From assembly GCA_963769585.1 (NCBI GenBank), contig CAVYMJ010000006.1, positions 2,170,001 through 2,234,000 on the forward strand: a DNA stretch of 64,000 nt, given 5' to 3'. Below are positions 16,793-25,657 of the stretch, one piece after another. A model generated the notes under the pieces. The model did no database searches. It saw only the letters and a program-made list of their open reading frames with translations, and was not told the origin of the DNA. Source of the DNA: SSC3 sp963769585 (GTDB lineage Bacteria > Actinomycetota > Actinomycetes > Propionibacteriales > Nocardioidaceae). How positions within the stretch are numbered: position 1 is the stretch's first letter; every line of letters begins with the position of its first letter. Both the position numbers and the translations under genes were made by a program.

Positions 16793-16843
16793 GCGCCGAG
16801 ACTATCCCGCCCGCCCAGATTCGCAGGGCTATACAAACTCGGC

Positions 16844-16869
16844 GAGATGTCTTACTGTCGCGACATCTC
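16844..16869. promoter_or_regulatory. Inverted repeat between the IclR gene and the secreted-protein gene
   Basis: GAGATGTC and GACATCTC form a perfect 8-bp inverted repeat with a 10-bp spacer, 45 bases ahead of the secreted-protein ATG. It may be an operator for the divergent IclR protein. Confidence 0.45.
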
Positions 16870-16913
16870 ACATTGACTGTCTTAGCGCCTGTCGTCGCCT
16901 GGAGGAACCTGAG

Positions 16914-18389
16914 ATGACCCCCGCTCGCTGCTTGGCCGGCCTGGTCGCCCTGATGGCCGTAGCGCTCGCCGCCCCCAGCTTCGCCTCCACCTCGGCGTTC
17001 GGTCCGCAGCTGGCCGACAACCCGTACGACGGCCCGACCGGGACCGGATCGATGCACGGTGACAGCGGCGCCTCGGACACCACGCCGCTGCCAGGCCCGG
17101 GCACCGGTCCGGTGAACGCGTTGCCCATCACGCTGGGAGCCGCCTGCCCCACCGTGCTCGTCGGCTCGGACGGCTACCCCGTCGCGCTCTGCACGCAGAT
17201 CTCCGACCGCAAGCCCCAGGTCTACCTGCTCGACAAGTCGTCCGGTCTTCCGCTGGCCAAGCTCGCACTGAGCAGCGGAAGCCTGCTCGGCGGCGTGTAC
17301 GCCTTCCTCGACCAGGCCGACCGGCTGGTGCTCGTCGACGGCACCAACAGCATGGTCCGGGTCGCGCACAGCAAGAACGCCCTGGGCCTGTGGCAGCTCG
17401 CGGTCACCGAGACGACTCCGCTGGGTGCGGGGGTCCCGGCCGGCGACTCTGTCACCAGCCTCACGCCTGCCTACGACGGCAAGATCTGGTACGCGACCGC
17501 CGGCGGCACCGTCGGAGTGGCGAACACCGCAACCGGCGCGGTCACCCACCTCGCGCTCCCCGCCGGCGAGCGGGTCGCCAACAGCATCGCGTCCTCGCCG
17601 GACGGTACGGCGGTTACCACCACGCACGCCCTGTACCTCCTCGCCGAGGACAAGGCCGGTCAGCCGGTGGTCCGCTTCCGGGTCCCCTACGATCGCGGCT
17701 CGGCCCGCAAGCCCGGCATGCTCAGCTGGGGCAGCGGCTCCACCCCGACCTTCTTCGGATCGGCCAAGGAGAACTCTGAGTCCAACGAGCGCAAGGGGAG
17801 AGCCCCCGGGGGCGCCTACCTCGCGATCGTCGACAACGCCGATACCCAGGTGAGCCTGATCGTGGTGAAGGTGGCCAGCGGCAACGTGCTGTGCACGACT
17901 CCGGTGCTGCTCGCTGGTGGTGCCGGCTCGGAGAACTCCCCCATCGGTGCTGGCCGGTCGGTCTTCGTCGCCAGCACCTACGGCTACCCCTACCCGGCGA
18001 CGCCCGACGACGCCGGACCCGCCGTACCGGCGACCGCGGTCTTCAGCGGTGGCCTGACTCGCGTGGACGTGCGAGCCGACGAGAAGGGCTGCGACGTGGT
18101 CTGGGACAACTCCGTTCGCTCGGCCGCGGTTCCCAAGCTCTCGATCGCGGACGGCACCATCACGACCATCACTCGGCACAACCCGCTCGGCGACCAGATC
18201 GAGGCGAGCCACGCCGACACGATCTCCTACGCCGTCGTCGACCCTGAGACCGGCGCCCTGATCACCGAGCAGGTCATCGGAGCGACCACCGGTCTCGACC
18301 CGCTCCAGATGGCCGGTACGACGGCACCGGGGCGGGTGCTCTACCAGGGCACACTCAGCGGCATCCTGCGCATCACCGCCGTGCAGTAG
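16914..18389 (+). CDS. Secreted beta-propeller-like protein of unknown function
   Basis: A 491-residue protein with GGAGGA before the ATG and a signal peptide (residues 1-25, ending PSFAST). The rest is made of repeated four-strand-like units with YLLDKSSGLPLAKL, LVLVDGTNSMVRVAH, IWYATAGGTVGVANTATGAVTHL and YAVVDPETGALI. This pattern of short strands with G-x-V/T endings fits an NHL/YVTN-type propeller. No catalytic residues can be named. Its promoter region holds an inverted repeat shared with a divergent IclR gene. It is convergent with the helicase gene. Confidence 0.72.
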   Translation: MTPARCLAGLVALMAVALAAPSFASTSAFGPQLADNPYDGPTGTGSMHGDSGASDTTPLPGPGTGPVNALPITLGAACPTVLVGSDGYPVALCTQISDRKPQVYLLDKSSGLPLAKLALSSGSLLGGVYAFLDQADRLVLVDGTNSMVRVAHSKNALGLWQLAVTETTPLGAGVPAGDSVTSLTPAYDGKIWYATAGGTVGVANTATGAVTHLALPAGERVANSIASSPDGTAVTTTHALYLLAEDKAGQPVVRFRVPYDRGSARKPGMLSWGSGSTPTFFGSAKENSESNERKGRAPGGAYLAIVDNADTQVSLIVVKVASGNVLCTTPVLLAGGAGSENSPIGAGRSVFVASTYGYPYPATPDDAGPAVPATAVFSGGLTRVDVRADEKGCDVVWDNSVRSAAVPKLSIADGTITTITRHNPLGDQIEASHADTISYAVVDPETGALITEQVIGATTGLDPLQMAGTTAPGRVLYQGTLSGILRITAVQ

Positions 18390-18405
18390 CCCGACAGCCC
18401 CTGCC

Positions 18406-20166
18406 CTAGCCGGTACGCCGGGCCGCCCACTCCCGCAACCGGTCGATGCGGGCCTGAAGCTGCTCGGCGGTGGCGACCGCGGCCAGCGGTCCACCGCAGG
18501 CCCGTCGCAGCTCGGCATGGGTGACCCCGTGGGGCTGCCCGGTCCGGTGGTTCCAGGCCGCGACGAGACCGTTCAGCTCGCGGCGCAGGAGGGTCAGCTG
18601 CTCGTGCGCGGCCACCTCCTGCACCTCGGGTACGAGGCGGGTCTTGGCGCGGTCGCTCTGCCGCTTGCGGAGCAGGTCACGCACCTGCTCGGGCTCGAGC
18701 AGCCCGGGGATGCCGAGGAAGTCCATCTCCTCCTCCGATCCGACGTGCACCTCCCCCGCGTGTCCGAAGGCGGACCCGTCGTACAGCACGTGGTCGAAGA
18801 CGGCGTCGGACCCCAACGCCAGGAAGGGCAGCTGCTGTTCCAGCGCACCTTCTGCCGCGTTCGCCTCGGCGATGAGCTGTTCCTCGGCGGCGAAGATGTC
18901 GTCCTCGCCGGTGATGTGCCGCTTGAGCACGTGGTCCCGCTCGACCTCCATGTCCGCGGCCAGCCCGAGCAACTGTCCGGTCGAGGGCAGGAAGACCGAA
19001 GCCGTCTCCCCCCGTCGTCGAGCGCGGACGAACCGGCCGACAGCTTGAGCGAAGAAGAGTGGGGTGGTCGTGGTGGTGGCGTAGACGCCTACGGCGAGAC
19101 GCGGGATGTCGACGCCCTCGGACACCATCCGCACCGCAACCATCCAGCGGTCGTCGCCCTCGGTGAACGTGGCGATCTTCTTCGAGGCGCCCTTCTCATC
19201 GGAGAGCACCACGGTCGGCCTCTCCCCCGCGATCGCCGCGAGGATCCGCGCGTACGCCCGGGCCGAGTCCTGGTCGGTGCAGATCACCAGCCCCCCGGCG
19301 TCGGGCACGTGCCGCCGGACTTCGGTCAGGCGGGTGTCGGCGGCCGCGAGCACCGCGGGGATCCACGAGCCGTCGGGGTCGAGCGCGGTACGGAGTGACT
19401 GGGCAGTCAGGTCTTTGGTCAGCGGCTCGCCGAGACGGGCCGCGACCTCGTCGCCGGCCCGGGTCCGCCACTGCATCTGCCCGGAGTAGGCCATGAAGAG
19501 CACCGGTCGTACGACGTGGTCGGCCAGGGCGTGCGCGTACCCGTAGGTGTAGTCCGCGACGCTCTGTTTCACCCCCTCCTCGTTGTCGGCGTAGGACACG
19601 AACGGGATCGGGTTGATGTCGGAGCGAAAGGGGGTGCCGGTCAGCGCGAGCCTTCGGTGCGCAGGCTCGAACGCCTCCCGGCAGGCCTCACCCCAGGACA
19701 TCGCGTCACCTGCGTGATGGATCTCGTCCAGGATCACCAGCGTCTTGAAACGCTCGGTGCGGATCCTCATCGCGAGGGGGTTCGTGGCGACACCGGCATA
19801 CGTGACGGCCACGCCGACGAAGTCCTTGCTCGTCTTGCCCGAGCCCACGGAGAAGGACGGGTCGATCGGAATGCCCGCTCGCCCGGCCGCATCGGCCCAC
19901 TGCGTCTTGAGGTGCTCGGTCGGTGCCACCACGACGAGGCGGTCGACCAGCCGGCGAGAGAGAAGCTCCGCGGCGACGGACAGCGCGAACGTCGTCTTGC
20001 CTGCGCCGGGAGTCGCCACAGCGAGGAAGTCCCGGGGCAGCGTGGCGAAGTATCGCTGGACCGCATCGGTCTGCCAGGCACGCAGCTTGGTGGCCGTGCC
20101 CCAGGCGGCACGGTCGGGATAGGCGGGAGGAAGGTTAGCGGGCGTGGGCGTGGGTGGGTTGGTCAC
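18406..20166 (-). CDS. Superfamily 2 DEAD/DEAH-box helicase
   Basis: A protein of about 586 residues. Motif I is ATPGAGKTTF, motif Ia VVAPTEHLKTQW, motif II DEIHHAG (DEIH), motif III ALTGTPFRS, motif V MVSEGVDIPRLAV and motif VI QAVGRFVRARR. The arrangement matches XPB/RecG-like SF2 helicases annotated as type III restriction-like res subunits in actinobacteria. The C-terminal roughly 180 residues are helical and family-specific. GTG 20166, behind GAGAGAG, is preferred, because the upstream in-frame sequence overlaps the DUF3039 gene. It probably acts in DNA repair or nucleic-acid remodelling. Confidence 0.88.
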   Translation of the reverse strand: MTNPPTPTPANLPPAYPDRAAWGTATKLRAWQTDAVQRYFATLPRDFLAVATPGAGKTTFALSVAAELLSRRLVDRLVVVAPTEHLKTQWADAAGRAGIPIDPSFSVGSGKTSKDFVGVAVTYAGVATNPLAMRIRTERFKTLVILDEIHHAGDAMSWGEACREAFEPAHRRLALTGTPFRSDINPIPFVSYADNEEGVKQSVADYTYGYAHALADHVVRPVLFMAYSGQMQWRTRAGDEVAARLGEPLTKDLTAQSLRTALDPDGSWIPAVLAAADTRLTEVRRHVPDAGGLVICTDQDSARAYARILAAIAGERPTVVLSDEKGASKKIATFTEGDDRWMVAVRMVSEGVDIPRLAVGVYATTTTTPLFFAQAVGRFVRARRRGETASVFLPSTGQLLGLAADMEVERDHVLKRHITGEDDIFAAEEQLIAEANAAEGALEQQLPFLALGSDAVFDHVLYDGSAFGHAGEVHVGSEEEMDFLGIPGLLEPEQVRDLLRKRQSDRAKTRLVPEVQEVAAHEQLTLLRRELNGLVAAWNHRTGQPHGVTHAELRRACGGPLAAVATAEQLQARIDRLREWAARRTG

Positions 20167-20210
20167 GACTCTCTCAGGGTGCGATCCGTCGGGCCGGAGG
20201 GTGCGGGCGA

Positions 20211-20459
20211 TCAGCTCTTGTCGACGCGCATCTGCTCCCAGACTTCCTTGCACTCAGGACAGACCGGGTACTTCTCCGGGTCGCGGCTCGGCACCCACAC
20301 CTTGCCGCACAACGCCACGACGGGTGTCCCCATCACCATCGCCTCGGTGAGCTTCTCCTTCTCCACGTAATGCGAGAGGCGCTCATGGTCCCCGCCGTCA
20401 GTGGTCGACGTACGAGTGTCCTCGATGGTCTGGACGCCGGGGCTCAGCTGGGTGCTCAC
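20211..20459 (-). CDS. DUF3039 small zinc-ribbon-like protein
   Basis: An 82-residue protein with a GTG start. VALCGKVWVPSRDPEKYPVCPECKEVWEQM contains a Cys followed by CPEC, so a zinc knuckle is likely. LSHYVEKEKLTEAMVMGTPVVALCG is the conserved core of DUF3039, an actinobacterial family of unknown role. It lies 44 bases upstream of the helicase gene and 58 bases downstream of yqgE on the same strand, so the three may be co-transcribed. Confidence 0.82.
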   Translation of the reverse strand: MSTQLSPGVQTIEDTRTSTTDGGDHERLSHYVEKEKLTEAMVMGTPVVALCGKVWVPSRDPEKYPVCPECKEVWEQMRVDKS

Positions 20460-20517
20460 GAGGAGGAGTCTACTAGCGACGGCCGACGGTCGGGGCCCGG
20501 GCCGGGCAGACCCGGGC

Positions 20518-21087
20518 CTAGTTGTGGGTGGGGTCCAGCGGCATCGTCGAGAGCCAGGCCAGCTCGCCCGGCTGCCTGCGGAGCACAGCGGACCAGAGCA
20601 GTTCGGGCGCACCTCCGAAGACGTCGTGAGGTGCGCTGTCCACGACGATCCAGGAGCCCTCGTCGATCTCGGCCTGCAGTTGACCGGGTCCCCAGCCGGC
20701 GTACCCGGCAAAGACGCGCATCCCCTCCAGGACGCTGGTGAGCAGCTCCGCGGGAGTGTCGAGGTCGACGATCCCGGTGGTGTCGAAGACCCGGCGAAAG
20801 CCGATCGGCTCCTCATCGGGACCGGTGAGGTAGGCGACCGCCAGGGCCGAGTCGGTGGCCACCGGACCACCCTGGAAGAGGACGTCGGGCGCCGCGACCC
20901 GGTCGTACCAGTCCGGCAGGATCGAGTTCACCGAGACCTGCGAGGGCCGGTTCAGTACGACGCCGAGGGCACCGGTGTCGTCCACGTCCAGCAGGAGTAC
21001 GACGGTGTGGTCGAAGTTGGGGTCGACCAGCATCGGCGTGGCGATCAGCAACCTCCCCGCCGCCAGCAGGTGCGCCGCCGGGCTCAT
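20518..21087 (-). CDS. YqgE/AlgH family protein (UPF0301)
   Basis: A 189-residue protein. GRLLIATPMLVDPNFDHTVVLLLD, VLFQGGPVATDSALAVAYL and VFAGYAGWGPGQLQAEI are the three signature blocks of the YqgE/AlgH family, which is cytosolic and of uncertain function. Its start overlaps the end of the malic enzyme gene by four bases, indicating coupled translation. Confidence 0.93.
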   Translation of the reverse strand: MSPAAHLLAAGRLLIATPMLVDPNFDHTVVLLLDVDDTGALGVVLNRPSQVSVNSILPDWYDRVAAPDVLFQGGPVATDSALAVAYLTGPDEEPIGFRRVFDTTGIVDLDTPAELLTSVLEGMRVFAGYAGWGPGQLQAEIDEGSWIVVDSAPHDVFGGAPELLWSAVLRRQPGELAWLSTMPLDPTHN

Positions 21088-22472
21088 CCCGCCTCGGCCG
21101 CTGCCCGCACTGCGCTGGCCACGGCGGTGTGAACCTCGGCGTGGAACACCGACGGGATGATGTAGTTGGCGTTCAGCTCGTCGTCGCTCACCGCGCTGGC
21201 GATGGCATCGGCGGCTGCGAGCAGCAGGGCCTCGTCGATGCGCGTGGCGGACGCGTCGAGCAGGCCGCGGAAGACGCCCGGGAAGGCCAGCACGTTGTTG
21301 ATCTGGTTGGGGTAGTCGGAACGGCCGGTCGCGACCACAGCGGCGTAGGCGTGAGCCTCCTGCGGGTCGACCTCGGGGACGGGGTTGGCCAGGGCGAAGA
21401 CGATCGAGTCCGGCGCCATCGTGGCGATGTCGTCTCCGGTCAGCAGGTTCGGTGCCGAGACCCCGATGAAGACATCCGCGCCATTGACAGCGTCGCGCAG
21501 CGTGCCGGTCAGATCGCCGCGGTTGGTCGCGTTCGCCAACCAGGTGAGGCTTGGGTGTAGCCCGACCCGTGATCGGTGGATCACGCCGTCGATGTCGGCC
21601 ACGACCACGTCGGTCGCCCCACCGGCAAGCATCAGCCGCAGGATCGCGGTGCCGGCCGCACCCGCACCGCTGAGCACCACTCGCACCTTGCTGATGTCCT
21701 TGCCGACCACCCGCAGGGCGTTTCGCAGCGCCGCCATCACCACGATGGCCGTGCCGTGCTGGTCGTCGTGGAAGACCGGGATGTCAAGCAGTTCACGCAG
21801 ACGCGCCTCGATCTCGAAGCACCGCGGAGCGGAGATGTCCTCCAGGTTGATTCCCGCGAAGACAGGGGCCAGCACCTGCACGGTCCGTACGATCTCGTCG
21901 GTGTCCTGGGTGTCGAGGCAGAGCGGCCAGGCGTCTATGCCCGCGAAGCGCTTGAACAGCGCGGCCTTGCCCTCCATCACCGGCAGCGCCGCCGCCGGAC
22001 CGATGTTGCCCAGCCCGAGGACCGCCGAGCCGTCGGTGACCACAGCCACGGCGTTCCGCTTCACGGTGAGGCGGCGGGCGTCGTCGGGGTTCTTCGCGAT
22101 CGCCTCGCACACCCTGGCCACCCCGGGGGTGTAGATCATCGAGAGGTCGTCACGGTTGCGGATCGGGTGCTTGGCCGCCATCTCGATGGTGCCACCGAGG
22201 TGCATCAGGAACGTCCGGTCGGAGACCTTGTGGACCTCCACCCCTTCGATCCCACGCAGCACCTCGACGATATCGTCGGCGTGGTCGGTGTCGCGAGCCG
22301 CACAGGTCACGTCGATGCGCAGCCGGTCATGGCCGGACGCCGTCACGTCCAACGCAGTGACCAAGCCACCCGCTTTCTCCACAGCAGCGGTCAGGCTGCT
22401 GGTCGCCGTACCGCCGGCGGGTAGCTCGAGACGGACGGTGATCGAGTACGAAATGCTCGGAGCAGCGGCCAC
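21084..22472 (-). CDS. NAD(P)-dependent malic enzyme with N-terminal ACT domain
   Basis: A 462-residue enzyme that decarboxylates malate to pyruvate. Residues 1 to about 85 form an ACT-like regulatory domain (YSITVRLELPAG, then VTASGHDRLRIDVTC). The catalytic part begins IRNRDDLSMIYTPGVARVC. The conserved Lys region is AVVTDGSAVLGLGNIGP, metal ligands are in NLEDISAPRCFEIE and FHDDQHGTAIV, and the nucleotide motif is SGAGAAGTAI. It starts at GTG after GGATGG. It is first in a minus-strand run with yqgE, DUF3039 and the helicase. Confidence 0.93.
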   Translation of the reverse strand: MAAAPSISYSITVRLELPAGGTATSSLTAAVEKAGGLVTALDVTASGHDRLRIDVTCAARDTDHADDIVEVLRGIEGVEVHKVSDRTFLMHLGGTIEMAAKHPIRNRDDLSMIYTPGVARVCEAIAKNPDDARRLTVKRNAVAVVTDGSAVLGLGNIGPAAALPVMEGKAALFKRFAGIDAWPLCLDTQDTDEIVRTVQVLAPVFAGINLEDISAPRCFEIEARLRELLDIPVFHDDQHGTAIVVMAALRNALRVVGKDISKVRVVLSGAGAAGTAILRLMLAGGATDVVVADIDGVIHRSRVGLHPSLTWLANATNRGDLTGTLRDAVNGADVFIGVSAPNLLTGDDIATMAPDSIVFALANPVPEVDPQEAHAYAAVVATGRSDYPNQINNVLAFPGVFRGLLDASATRIDEALLLAAADAIASAVSDDELNANYIIPSVFHAEVHTAVASAVRAAAEAG

Positions 22473-22692
22473 GCCACCATCCTTGCAGCCCTCAAGGTTA
22501 CGTGCGAGTCACCAGACGTCAGCCGGTGCCGGACCCAGGTAAGGAGAGCCGGCCCCGACCAGCGCCGAGGGGAGAGAGCCCTGCGGAGGGAGGCCGCATT
22601 TTTCAGGTGGCGCCGGCCGGAGCCGGTCGGAGGAGGGCGGGACCCGGTCCCGGCCTCCGGTCTTGGAGTTGTGCCGCTGGGCGGCTGGTCGC

Positions 22693-23247
22693 TCAGGCCG
22701 CGAACGCGAGCCGCAACCGCTCGCGCAGCGAGGGGTGCTCGGCGGAGTCGTCGGGCGCCATGGACTTCCAGCGACGGGCCTTGGCCTCCAGGTGGCGGCC
22801 GACCTCGGCGGCGTCGGAGTCCTGAGCACTGGCCTTACCGGACATGACGGCGATCAGCGCCCATTCCTTGCGGTTCGCGACGTCGAGAGCCTCGCCCATC
22901 TCGGCCGACGTGGGGCTCTCGCCGTAGGCGTCGAGAACGAGCCGGACCCCGGCAAGCTCCTGCCGCGCGGCGTACCAGGCCCGCAGCACTACCAGCTCGA
23001 GGGTGGTGTCCTCGTCGCTCAGTGCCCAGGTGGTCTCGCCGGGCTCCTGGGCCAGCGCGCGCTCGACGTTGCCCGCCATCAGCGTGTGCCAGTGCAGCTG
23101 CAGGGCGCCGATCAGGTCCAGGTCGTCACGGAAGGTCTCCGTGACTCCTGCGACGTCGTCTGGGAGCCAGCCGTCGAGACGGGTGTTAGCCGCCCTCACG
23201 ACCTCCCGAAGGACCTCGCCACGGCGGTAGCGGACAGTCGGGGACAT
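22693..23247 (-). CDS. Conserved hypothetical helical protein
   Basis: A 184-residue protein. GGAGGT lies at good distance before the ATG (start MSPTVRYRRGE). It is rich in helices, with ETFRDDLDLIGALQLHWHTLMAGNVERAL and TLELVVLRAWYAARQELAG. No signal peptide, membrane segment or known motif is visible. It is divergent from a TetR regulator, with a long palindrome in the gap over its promoter, so that regulator probably controls it. I do not recognise the family. Confidence 0.75.
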   Translation of the reverse strand: MSPTVRYRRGEVLREVVRAANTRLDGWLPDDVAGVTETFRDDLDLIGALQLHWHTLMAGNVERALAQEPGETTWALSDEDTTLELVVLRAWYAARQELAGVRLVLDAYGESPTSAEMGEALDVANRKEWALIAVMSGKASAQDSDAAEVGRHLEAKARRWKSMAPDDSAEHPSLRERLRLAFAA

Positions 23248-23270
23248 GCCACACCTCCATTCGACTCGGA

Positions 23271-23304
23271 CATACCGAGAGTACGGTGACGTACTGACGG
23301 TATG
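23271..23304. promoter_or_regulatory. Long palindromic operator for the TetR regulator
   Basis: Two 14-bp arms match at 12 of 14 positions around a 6-bp centre: CATACCG at 23271 pairs with CGGTATG ending at 23304, and AGTAC pairs with GTACT inside. It lies between the divergent hypothetical gene and TetR gene. Its length would suit one or two TetR dimers. Confidence 0.7.
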
Positions 23305-23363
23305 CAAACTCCGGCGCCGTGACGCTCGCCACGGGTACCCCTGGTCGGTCTTATGCTCGGGGA

Positions 23364-24050
23364 ATGAACCCCCAGGTGAACCCGCAGGACCTCCTGCGCA
23401 AGGCAGCCCGAAGCACCACGAGCCGCCGCGCCCAGTACTCCGCCTCCACCCAGCGGGCCCTCGTCGACGTCGCGCGTGAACTGTTCAGCCGCAAGGGGTA
23501 TGCCGGCACCAGCCTGGACGAGATCGTCGCCGGGGCCCGGGTCACCAAGGGAGCCCTCTACCACCACTTCAGCGGAAAGCAGGCCCTCTTCGAGGCCGTC
23601 TTCGACCGCGTGGAGGACGACGCGACGAAGTCGATCCGCAAAGCCATCAAGCAGGCCAAGGAGCCCTGGGACCAGGTCAACGCGGGGATCAGCTCGTTCC
23701 TCGACGTTGCCCGGGGCATGGAGTACCGCCGCATCGTCGTCCAGGAAGGGCCGGCTGTGCTCGGCTACGAGCGCTACCGCGAGCAGGAGGAGCGCACGAC
23801 GTACTCGATCGTGCAGGAGCTCGTCGCCGGCGTGCTCCCGCCCGAGCTGTTCCCCCCGTCCTTGACCGACACCTTCGCCCGGCTGTTCTTCGGTGCGATG
23901 TCGGCGGCCGGCAGCCAGCTCTCGACGGCCGAGGACCCGGAGAAGGCCAGCGTGGAGCTCGAGACCGTCCTGGCCTTCGTGCTCGGCGGGATGCGTCAGC
24001 AGATCGAGGCCGCCACCGCGGACCCGGGGAGCGTCAGCGCCGCACGGTGA
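23364..24050 (+). CDS. TetR-family transcriptional regulator
   Basis: A 228-residue protein. The HTH is LVDVARELFSRKGYAGTSLDEIV, then VTKGALYHHFSGKQALFEAVFD, the classic TetR form. A C-terminal helical domain follows. ATG 23364 sits shortly after a TTATGCT -10-like element, so the mRNA may be nearly leaderless. It is divergent from the hypothetical gene at 22693-23247 across a strong palindrome. Its 3' end overlaps the convergent DUF3048 gene by 17 bases. Confidence 0.88.
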   Translation: MNPQVNPQDLLRKAARSTTSRRAQYSASTQRALVDVARELFSRKGYAGTSLDEIVAGARVTKGALYHHFSGKQALFEAVFDRVEDDATKSIRKAIKQAKEPWDQVNAGISSFLDVARGMEYRRIVVQEGPAVLGYERYREQEERTTYSIVQELVAGVLPPELFPPSLTDTFARLFFGAMSAAGSQLSTAEDPEKASVELETVLAFVLGGMRQQIEAATADPGSVSAAR

Positions 24051-25047
24051 CGTTGCCGCCCTGAGCGGGCACCAGCTCGATCCAGACCTTGCCCGGTGGG
24101 AGGGCCAGTTCGGCGCCCTTGGCGGTCAGCGTGAGCTCGGAGCCGAAGTCGGCCTTGTTCCACTTGGCCTGGACGAGCCTGCCGCCGTGGAAGACCATCG
24201 CCTTGCCCGACCCCGTGAAGAGGGTCTCCGGCACCGGGTTGCCCGCGGGGTCCTTGTAGCCGGCATCGCCCACCCGCACGCGCAGCACCAGCACGGTGTC
24301 CGGCTCGAACCGGTCGCCCTCGGCCGCATTCGAGTTGGTGTTGACGTACTTGCCGCCCTTGAACTCCCAGCGCGTGGTGCTGCCGAAGGAGAACTGTGCG
24401 TCGATCCCTCTTGCCCGGCGGCCCCGGGGGAACGCGGTCTCGTCCTCGGCGAACGGTAGGTACGTCGCGGGACGTGGGCCCTTCTTGATCGTCCGGGTCA
24501 GCTCCGCCAGCCGCATCATCAGGTTGTACGGCGCAGAGCGGGCGCTGTCGCGGTAGTAGCCGAGTGCACCCTCGGTGAAGGTGGTGATCTTGGCCGAGCG
24601 CACCCGGCTGACCGTCTGCGGTGCGCCCCCGCTGGCCACCAGGACGGCCTTGGCGGGGCGCACAACTCCGATGTCGGTGGCCCGCATCGAGCGGACCGGC
24701 CCGACGGCACCGGGGATCTTCCGGTCGAAGAACACCGCGAGGCGGGTGATTCCCCCCTCGACGAGCTCCTCGGTGACCAGGTCCGCGCTACCCAGACCGA
24801 CCTGGGGCGCGGAGGCGGAGGAGTTGTCGATCTTCACGATCACGATCGGGTGCTTGGGCTGGGTCGTGACGACCTCTCCGGTCAGCGGCGAGACCAGCGC
24901 CACCTCGGGCGTCGGAGTCGGGGTCGGGTCGCCGCTCGCACTCTTCTTCTCGTCACCGCCACCGCACGAGGCGAGAGCGAGCGAAGCCGCCAGTGCGAGG
25001 GCGGCAGCGCGGCGGACAGCCGGGCGAGCAGGGTGCGCAGACAACAT
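24034..25047 (-). CDS. DUF3048 (YerB-like) lipoprotein
   Basis: A 337-residue protein. The signal peptide ends in a lipobox-like ALASC, then a Gly/Thr/Pro linker (TPTPTPEV). The two DUF3048 halves are seen as HPIVIVKIDNSSASAPQVGL, LVTEELVEGGITRLAVFF and VGPVRSMRATDIGVV, and as ELTLTAKGAELALPPGKVWIELVP near the end. The family is common in Gram-positive cell envelopes and its biochemical role is unknown. It should sit on the outer face of the membrane. It is followed on the same strand, 70 bases upstream in transcription, by the NlpC/P60 gene. Confidence 0.9.
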   Translation of the reverse strand: MLSAHPARPAVRRAAALALAASLALASCGGGDEKKSASGDPTPTPTPEVALVSPLTGEVVTTQPKHPIVIVKIDNSSASAPQVGLGSADLVTEELVEGGITRLAVFFDRKIPGAVGPVRSMRATDIGVVRPAKAVLVASGGAPQTVSRVRSAKITTFTEGALGYYRDSARSAPYNLMMRLAELTRTIKKGPRPATYLPFAEDETAFPRGRRARGIDAQFSFGSTTRWEFKGGKYVNTNSNAAEGDRFEPDTVLVLRVRVGDAGYKDPAGNPVPETLFTGSGKAMVFHGGRLVQAKWNKADFGSELTLTAKGAELALPPGKVWIELVPAQGGNVTVRR

Positions 25048-25117
25048 GGGCACAAGTGTGAACCAGGGCCGCCCCCGAACGGGAAGCGGCCCTGGTTGTC
25101 GCACAGGTGTGTCGCGG

Positions 25118-25651
25118 TCAGCGGCGCCCGCGGAGAGTGCCGCCGAACCAGTTGCTGGTCCAGATGCGCTCGATGCGGACCCGGGTGCCGGAGTACGGCG
25201 AGTGCAGGATGCGGTTCCCGCCGACGTACACGCCGACGTGGTAGACCCGGCCGCCGTTGCTGAAGAAGACGAAGTCACCGGCCCTCATCGCTGACTTGGG
25301 GAGGCGGCGCATGTAGCTGGCCTGCGCACTCGAGGTGCGGGGCACGCCCTTGAGGCCGGCGCGGTGGGTGGCGTAGTAGACCAGGCCTGAGCAGTCGAAC
25401 GCACTGGGGCCGGCAGCGCCGTACCGGTAGGGGTCGCCCTGCTGGGCGCGCATGATCGACAGCGCACGCTGGACCCGGCTGTCGGCCTTGGGGCGCTGGT
25501 AGGCGGCGGTGAGGGTGGTCTGCTGCTGCATCCGCGGTGCGGGCTCGCTGGTCGCGGCGTACGCCGGCGCGGGGGCCAGGAGGCTGGCGGTCAGGACCGC
25601 CGCGGCGATCGGGAGCAGGGCAGTGCTGAAGGTGCGCGCGTTGGCAGGCAT
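25118..25651 (-). CDS. Secreted NlpC/P60 peptidoglycan endopeptidase
   Basis: A 177-residue protein. The signal peptide (residues 1 to about 32, ending AYAAT) is followed by a short spacer and an NlpC/P60 domain. The catalytic Cys is in AFDCSGLVYYATHRAG, the His in VYHVGVYVGGN, and the third polar residue follows in ILHSPYSG. It should cleave stem peptides of peptidoglycan, for example in growth or resuscitation. The long leader is a c-di-AMP riboswitch, a known arrangement for cell-wall hydrolases in actinobacteria, so expression should fall or rise with c-di-AMP. Confidence 0.93.
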   Translation of the reverse strand: MPANARTFSTALLPIAAAVLTASLLAPAPAYAATSEPAPRMQQQTTLTAAYQRPKADSRVQRALSIMRAQQGDPYRYGAAGPSAFDCSGLVYYATHRAGLKGVPRTSSAQASYMRRLPKSAMRAGDFVFFSNGGRVYHVGVYVGGNRILHSPYSGTRVRIERIWTSNWFGGTLRGRR

Positions 25652-25657
25652 GAGTGG

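Noticed and set aside
22473..22692. A possible riboswitch or small RNA in the gap after the malic enzyme start
   Set aside because: Only short GC-rich inverted repeats such as GGGACC/GGTCCC are seen, without conserved blocks of a known class.
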